A stretch of 9,949 nucleotides of DNA, taken from positions 1 through 9,949 of the forward strand of contig JAHEAS010000068.1 in assembly GCA_024642645.1 (NCBI GenBank). Direction: 5' to 3'. The stretch's first letter is position 1. Every line of letters begins with the position of its first letter. Positions 5,790 to 9,949 of this stretch are shown piece after piece. The translations under genes were made by a program, and so were the position numbers. Source of the stretch: Saprospirales bacterium (GTDB lineage: Bacteria > Bacteroidota > Bacteroidia > Chitinophagales > Saprospiraceae). The notes under the pieces were generated by a model. The model saw nothing but the letters and a program-made list of their open reading frames with translations. It had not been told where the DNA came from and did no database searches.

Positions 5790-8700
5790 ATGAAAAAATC
5801 ATTATTTCTAAGCTTGCTAACAATATTAGCTTTCACTAATATTGTTATTGCCCAATGCCCACCGCCTGGCTATCCACCCCCAGGTGACGATTGTCCGTCA
5901 GCGCCCACCGTTTGCGTAGATCTGAACGGGTATTGTGCTTCATTAGGACTCAACAATGTTAACCAACCATTTCCCGGCTGCCCTTCAAATGCCTTAAATA
6001 ATGATGAATGGTTTGCTTTTATAGCTGGTAGCACTACAATTGAACTCCAAATTATTCCAAGTAACTGTCAAGGCTTGAATGGACAATTTGGAATGCAGGG
6101 AGCAATATATGAAGGTGGCTGTAACGGCAGTCCAGTCGCAACGCAGTGTGACTGCACCGAACAACCTTTTAGCATGATTGGTACTTTCGTGCCAGGGCAA
6201 GTTTACTATGTAGTCTTTGATGGATGTGCAGGAGATGTTTGTGACTTTCAAGTGAATATTTTGCAAGGCTCGACAGTGCCTGTCCCTCCTGCTGACCCAA
6301 GTCCTATTCAAGGGCCTACAAACGTTTGCCCAGGAGCTATCGTGAATTATTTTTTATTAAATCAAAATGCTGCTGTATTCAATTGGACAATCTCACCTGC
6401 CAATGCAGCGAATATTTCAGGTTCACCCGGAGGAAATATTACAACTGCGTGGTCAAGCACATTTACCGGCACGGCACAACTCTGTGTTATGTCGAGTAAT
6501 CCTTGTTTTGCTGGCGCTCAAACCTGCCTCCAAATCAACTCAGCTCCTGTGCCACCTACTAACCAATTTTATGACATCTGTGTTGGGAAATGTGTCACAT
6601 GTGCTGGGCAAAATTTTTGTTCTGGTACTGGCCCAGCAGGCACGAATGTTACGTTACAAAACTACTTGGGATGCGACAGCGTCATTGTTTGCCATGTGAA
6701 TCAAATACCTGCAATTGTGACCAACCTTGGCATGGTAACTCTCTGTGCCCCTTCGACGTTTACCATATGCACTCAACAATTCTCATCCTCTGAGATAATT
6801 TCTTATACGTGCAGCAATGCCAGTTGGCAGGGATGCGACTCAACCGTAAACGTAAATTTAGCGATACTAACACCTAATGTAGTAATCGAAACACCAGGCG
6901 TAATTGGTTGTGGCATTTACTCTGAGATCCAACTCAGTGCTATAAATTCGGATTTTTCTCAAGTCCCTGGAGGCACCATGACGATGCTTTGGACCGGGCC
7001 AGGAATTTTGGGGGCCGACAATGGCCCAACGGTTCAAATAAATCAGCCGGGGCAATATTGTTTCACAATTACTGCCTCCCGAAATGGTGTTGTTTGTATC
7101 GATCAAAAATGTGTGACAGTTACAGAAAATGTACAGACACCGCAAATGCCCACGGTAAGTGGGAATTTATCGCCCTGTCAAGGTGCAACGGTAAACTATA
7201 CAGTGACACCAGTTGGGACTCCAGCACCTACAGGTTATACCTGGATAACTCCCAACGGCGAGCCTGTCACACCAGTAGGAGGTAATGTCTTTGCGATAAC
7301 TTGGAATACCCCAAATGGAGGACTTCTTTGTGTAACTGCTGACAATGACTGTGGCGGATCGCTTCCAGCTTGCATAACTGTTAATGTCCAAGCTTTGCCA
7401 ACCGCACCACAAATAACAGGACCCTCGACTGTTTGTGCCAACAACCAAACGCAGGTTTATTCGGTAACAAATGTCCAAAATGGCGTCAATTACAGTTGGA
7501 CGGTTCCAACTGGTGCGACTTTTACCGGGTCAGGTGCGAGCATTACTGTTAACTTTAGTAATGCGGCTGCAGGAAATGGTCAAGTATGTGTAACTGCACA
7601 GAATGCTTGCGGGACAACATTGCCGCCATCTTGCGCCAGTGTTACAATTACTACTATCCCTGCTACACCCTCCATGTCCGGCCCTTCTTCAGTTTGTAAC
7701 AATGGCGGCAATTATACCTATGTTGTAAATAATCCAATTACTGGTCTTAATTACAACTGGACTGTTCCAAATGGGGCAACAATTACGGGAACTGGTGACA
7801 CTATTCAAGTAAATTTCAATGGAGCGCCTACCGGACAAGTATGCGTAAATGCTCAAAATTCATGTGGAACAAGTACAGCAGCCTGCCAATCCGTCCAAGT
7901 TGTGGTCGCCCCAACAGGAACCATAAGCGGCTCAGGCACTATTTGTCAAGGGAGTGGGGATAACGTAAACTTGACAATCACACTCACTGGAAATGGTCCT
8001 TGGAATGTCACTTATGCTTTGAACAACGGACCAGGCACTCCCTTGACCATTTCGACTAGCCCTTACACACTAACGGTCAATCAACCAGGAACTTATACCC
8101 TAACCTCCGTCACATTGGTAAACAGTGTATGCGTTGGAACAGTAAACGGCACTGCAACGGTTATAGAAAATCCTGCTCCAGTAGCTACACTTTCTGGGGG
8201 AGGCTCAATTTGCTTCGGAAGTGGACAAACTGTACCGTTAACTATCACATTTACCGGAACTGGTCCTTGGATGGTGGATTGGACTCGAAATGGGAATGTA
8301 CAGGCTCCCTTTCAGGCCACTACCAATCCGTACACTTGGAATATTGGGCAGGGGCAAGCTGGAAATATTGTTCTGACCAACGTAGTAGATGCAAATGGGT
8401 GCGACGGAACAACTAATGGGTCCGCTGCAGTAACCGTGAATACAGCGCCTACTGTCAGCAACCTTTCCGCAGATTGCGACCCAACTACACAAGAGTTTGT
8501 GGTGATGTTCACCATCAACGGCGGAAATCCTGCCTCATATACCGTAACGCCACCGAACGGAACACTTGCTGGCAATATTTTCACTAGTAATCCATTCCCA
8601 TCAGGAGATGGGTACCTTTTTGTTGTAAGTGATGCAAACAACTGCAACCCAGATACAATTTCTGACAATGCTGTGGTGTGCAATTGTATTTCAGCAGTTG

Positions 8701-9949
8701 GAGACATGGATAACACACCGCTTTCCATTTGCGGAAACGGACCAATTTCAGGACTATATGACAATGCCACTCAGGTGTTTGATGGCAATGACACGCTGGC
8801 ATTTGTCTTGCACAAAGGCCCTGGCATATCAATTGTGCCGCCAATTTTGAGCACAACTCCAACACCGGATGTTAGCTTCAATCCAGCATCGATGACCTAT
8901 GGAACCACTTATTATTTATCAGCAGTTGTAGGTGATATCAATGGAACTGGTGGAGTGGACTTAAATGACCCCTGCTTGCAAGTAGCTCAGGGGACGCCAG
9001 TTGTTTTTAATCAAATTCCCACAGCTGTTTTAAGTGGAAGTGATGCAATTTGCAGCGGGGACGACGGCGTGCTCATGGTACAGCTAACCGGCACAGGGCC
9101 TTGGAATATTAGTTATGATGATGGTTCTGGCAACATTCAAACTTTGAATGGCATTTCTCAAAATCCATATCCACTGGATGTTTCGCCTACGGCAACTACG
9201 ACCTATTGCCTCACTTCGATGTCGGATGACAACTGCGCTGGAACAGCAAGCGGATGTGGTACAGTGACGGTTAACACGGGCGTTTCGGTTAGTGGCCTTA
9301 GTGTTGATTGTAATCCAACAGCAACTGCCTATACGGTAACCTTCACAATTTCAGGAGGTGAACAAGCATCCTACGTAGTGACGGGTGTCACTGGAACGAT
9401 TACAAATGGCGTTTTCACGAGTGACCTAATCCCAAACGGAACAGGCTACTCCTTAGTTGTTGACGATGCGAACGGCTGCAACCCACAACCGTTAGCACAA
9501 ACAATAGTGAATTGTAACTGCGCAACGGATGCTGGAAACATGGATCCCGCTACTGTAATTGTTTGTGGAAATGGTCCAGTGAATGTTGGAGCTGCTACCG
9601 GAGTCAATTTGGATAGTGACGATATCTTGCAATACGTATTAAGGCCAGATAATTTTGGCATCATCACAACGGTTTTAGCAACTAGCAACTCACCGACTTT
9701 CAGCTTCTTGCCAACCATGAACTATGGCGCTACTTATTACATCTCAGCCATTGCAGGTAACGATGATGGCTCTGGAAATGTAGATTTGAATGACAATTGC
9801 CTCAACGTTTCGCAAGGCACCCCCGTTGTTTTTTATGAAATACCAACGGCTATACTAACAGGAAGTGCTCAAATTTGTGGAGGCGCAACAACCAACCTTT
9901 CTGTTCAATTAACTGGACTTGGGCCTTGGACCATTGTTTACCAATCAGC
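5790..9949 (+). CDS. Giant secreted multidomain (PKD-like/Ig-like) repeat protein, 3' end outside the window
   Basis: An uninterrupted frame of 1386 codons runs off the right edge. Residues 1-21 (MKKSLFLSLL...IVIA, then QCPP) form a Sec signal peptide. Residues 22-165 are a Cys-rich domain (NNDEWFAFIAG, then YYVVFDGCAGDVCDF) that I cannot name. PKD-like modules lie at about 175-250, 452-533, 535-624 and 625-707. A second Cys-rich stretch with two 'GCDS' motifs is at 251-360, and an Ig-like module is at 361-445. From 708 come modules called here B (TGxGPWxV core), C (ending CNC) and D (ending GTPVVF), ordered B1, B2-C1-D1, B3-C2-D2, B4 (partial). The composition is rich in Asn, Thr, Gly, Ser and Val and poor in Lys, as in extracellular Bacteroidota adhesins. 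No catalytic domain is visible. Known relatives usually end in a gliding-motility-associated or type IX sorting domain, which I would expect downstream. ATG 5790 is fixed by the signal peptide. A role in attachment is inferred from architecture only. Confidence 0.93.
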   Translation, partial: MKKSLFLSLLTILAFTNIVIAQCPPPGYPPPGDDCPSAPTVCVDLNGYCASLGLNNVNQPFPGCPSNALNNDEWFAFIAGSTTIELQIIPSNCQGLNGQFGMQGAIYEGGCNGSPVATQCDCTEQPFSMIGTFVPGQVYYVVFDGCAGDVCDFQVNILQGSTVPVPPADPSPIQGPTNVCPGAIVNYFLLNQNAAVFNWTISPANAANISGSPGGNITTAWSSTFTGTAQLCVMSSNPCFAGAQTCLQINSAPVPPTNQFYDICVGKCVTCAGQNFCSGTGPAGTNVTLQNYLGCDSVIVCHVNQIPAIVTNLGMVTLCAPSTFTICTQQFSSSEIISYTCSNASWQGCDSTVNVNLAILTPNVVIETPGVIGCGIYSEIQLSAINSDFSQVPGGTMTMLWTGPGILGADNGPTVQINQPGQYCFTITASRNGVVCIDQKCVTVTENVQTPQMPTVSGNLSPCQGATVNYTVTPVGTPAPTGYTWITPNGEPVTPVGGNVFAITWNTPNGGLLCVTADNDCGGSLPACITVNVQALPTAPQITGPSTVCANNQTQVYSVTNVQNGVNYSWTVPTGATFTGSGASITVNFSNAAAGNGQVCVTAQNACGTTLPPSCASVTITTIPATPSMSGPSSVCNNGGNYTYVVNNPITGLNYNWTVPNGATITGTGDTIQVNFNGAPTGQVCVNAQNSCGTSTAACQSVQVVVAPTGTISGSGTICQGSGDNVNLTITLTGNGPWNVTYALNNGPGTPLTISTSPYTLTVNQPGTYTLTSVTLVNSVCVGTVNGTATVIENPAPVATLSGGGSICFGSGQTVPLTITFTGTGPWMVDWTRNGNVQAPFQATTNPYTWNIGQGQAGNIVLTNVVDANGCDGTTNGSAAVTVNTAPTVSNLSADCDPTTQEFVVMFTINGGNPASYTVTPPNGTLAGNIFTSNPFPSGDGYLFVVSDANNCNPDTISDNAVVCNCISAVGDMDNTPLSICGNGPISGLYDNATQVFDGNDTLAFVLHKGPGISIVPPILSTTPTPDVSFNPASMTYGTTYYLSAVVGDINGTGGVDLNDPCLQVAQGTPVVFNQIPTAVLSGSDAICSGDDGVLMVQLTGTGPWNISYDDGSGNIQTLNGISQNPYPLDVSPTATTTYCLTSMSDDNCAGTASGCGTVTVNTGVSVSGLSVDCNPTATAYTVTFTISGGEQASYVVTGVTGTITNGVFTSDLIPNGTGYSLVVDDANGCNPQPLAQTIVNCNCATDAGNMDPATVIVCGNGPVNVGAATGVNLDSDDILQYVLRPDNFGIITTVLATSNSPTFSFLPTMNYGATYYISAIAGNDDGSGNVDLNDNCLNVSQGTPVVFYEIPTAILTGSAQICGGATTNLSVQLTGLGPWTIVYQS
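7389..7910 (+). repeat. Tandem pair of closely similar PKD-like modules (3 and 4)
   Basis: The encoded modules (residues 534-707) align along their length: GPSTVC / GPSSVC, VNYSWTVPTGATFTG / LNYNWTVPNGATITG, ITVNF / IQVNF, GQVCVTAQNACGT / GQVCVNAQNSCGT. Similarity is also visible in the DNA (for example AATTACA.CTGGAC.GTTCCAA). They are more alike than either is to modules 1 and 2, which suggests a recent internal duplication. Confidence 0.8.
7911..8174 (+). repeat. B-type module B1, without following C and D parts
   Basis: Residues 708-795 carry the B signature: GTICQGS, ITLTGNGPWNVTYALNNG, then a closing strand and ATVIENP. Unlike the later B modules it is followed directly by another B (8175) rather than by C and D, so it marks the transition from the PKD-like array to the super-repeat array. 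Confidence 0.7.
8175..9020 (+). repeat. First B-C-D super-repeat unit (282 codons)
   Basis: B2 (8175-8441) has GSICFGSGQ and FTGTGPWMVDW. C1 (8442-8687) has LSADCDPTTQEFVVMFTI, NGGNPASYTV, VVSDANNCNPDT and CNC. D1 (8688-9020) has GDMDNTPLSICGNGPI, YGTTYYLSAVVGDINGTG, VDLNDPC and QGTPVVFNQIP. Every part has a counterpart in the same order in the next unit, so the duplicated block is the whole three-part unit. Confidence 0.85.
9021..9845 (+). repeat. Second B-C-D super-repeat unit (275 codons)
   Basis: B3 (9021-9275) has DAICSGDDG and LTGTGPWNISYDDG. C2 (9276-9521) has LSVDCNPTATAYTVTFTI, SGGEQASYVV, VVDDANGCNPQP and CNC. D2 (9522-9845) has GNMDPATVIVCGNGPV, YGATYYISAIAGNDDGSG, VDLNDNC and QGTPVVFYEIP. 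It keeps the order and block lengths of the first unit with many substitutions, so the duplication is not very recent. Confidence 0.85.
9846..9949 (+). repeat. Start of a third super-repeat unit (module B4), cut by the window edge
   Basis: Residues 1353 onward read TAILTGSAQICGG, then LSVQLTGLGPWTIVY. This aligns with the start of B3 (TAVLSGSDAICSGDDG, LTGTGPWNISY) and follows D2 just as B3 follows D1. A C3-D3 continuation is predicted immediately outside the window. Confidence 0.75.

Noticed and set aside
5994..9718. Several open readings of 60-150 codons in other frames and on the minus strand within the large protein gene
   Set aside because: They are low-complexity mirrors of the repeat-coding sequence without start signals or family features. 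The single frame from 5790 explains the whole stretch.
8175..9949. CRISPR-like or short direct DNA repeats
   Set aside because: The periodicity is about 825-846 bases, codon-aligned and diverged, so it reflects protein domain repeats rather than repeat-spacer structure.

Overview
The window looks like a chromosomal segment from a member of the Bacteroidota, most likely the Saprospiria (Saprospiraceae-like). The reasons are the protein families and their style: a small Bacteroidota-type PspC protein, a Bacteroidota-type ECF sigma factor, the absence of clear Shine-Dalgarno sites, a TAnnTTTG-type promoter element in front of tpiA, and a very long secreted protein built from PKD-like and related beta-sandwich modules. 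The taxonomic call is inference from sequence style only.

Layout from left to right. (1) The first ~93 bases encode, in frame 2, the C-terminal part of a staphylococcal-nuclease-like (thermonuclease) domain. Around 91-97 this changes abruptly, in another frame, into cobalamin-dependent methionine synthase (metH, to 3630). MetH is complete except for its first ~54 residues, which the foreign sequence replaces. This is either an assembly chimera or a real rearrangement. (2) Converging on metH are two minus-strand genes: a 71-residue PspC-domain membrane protein (3641-3856) and an ECF sigma factor (3946-4527). A perfect 14-bp terminator hairpin separates them. (3) An AT-rich, gene-free stretch of 467 bases (4528-4994) lies between the divergent sigma gene and tpiA and holds an 11-bp inverted repeat and a candidate tpiA promoter element. 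(4) tpiA, triosephosphate isomerase (4995-5762), is intact. (5) Only 27 bases later a giant secreted protein begins at 5790 and is still open at the right edge (at least 1386 residues). It has a signal peptide, a Cys-rich N-terminal domain, four PKD-like modules with a shared four-cysteine pattern plus a related Ig-like module, and then a ~280-residue three-part super-repeat (B-C-D) present twice, with a third copy beginning at the edge.

MetH (methionine/one-carbon metabolism) and TpiA (glycolysis) are housekeeping enzymes. The sigma factor and PspC protein are probably a small regulatory or envelope-stress pair. The large protein is a likely surface or secreted adhesin, probably exported by Sec and then the type IX system, although its C-terminal sorting domain lies outside the window. 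The novelty candidates are the super-repeat architecture of the large protein and the nuclease-metH junction.
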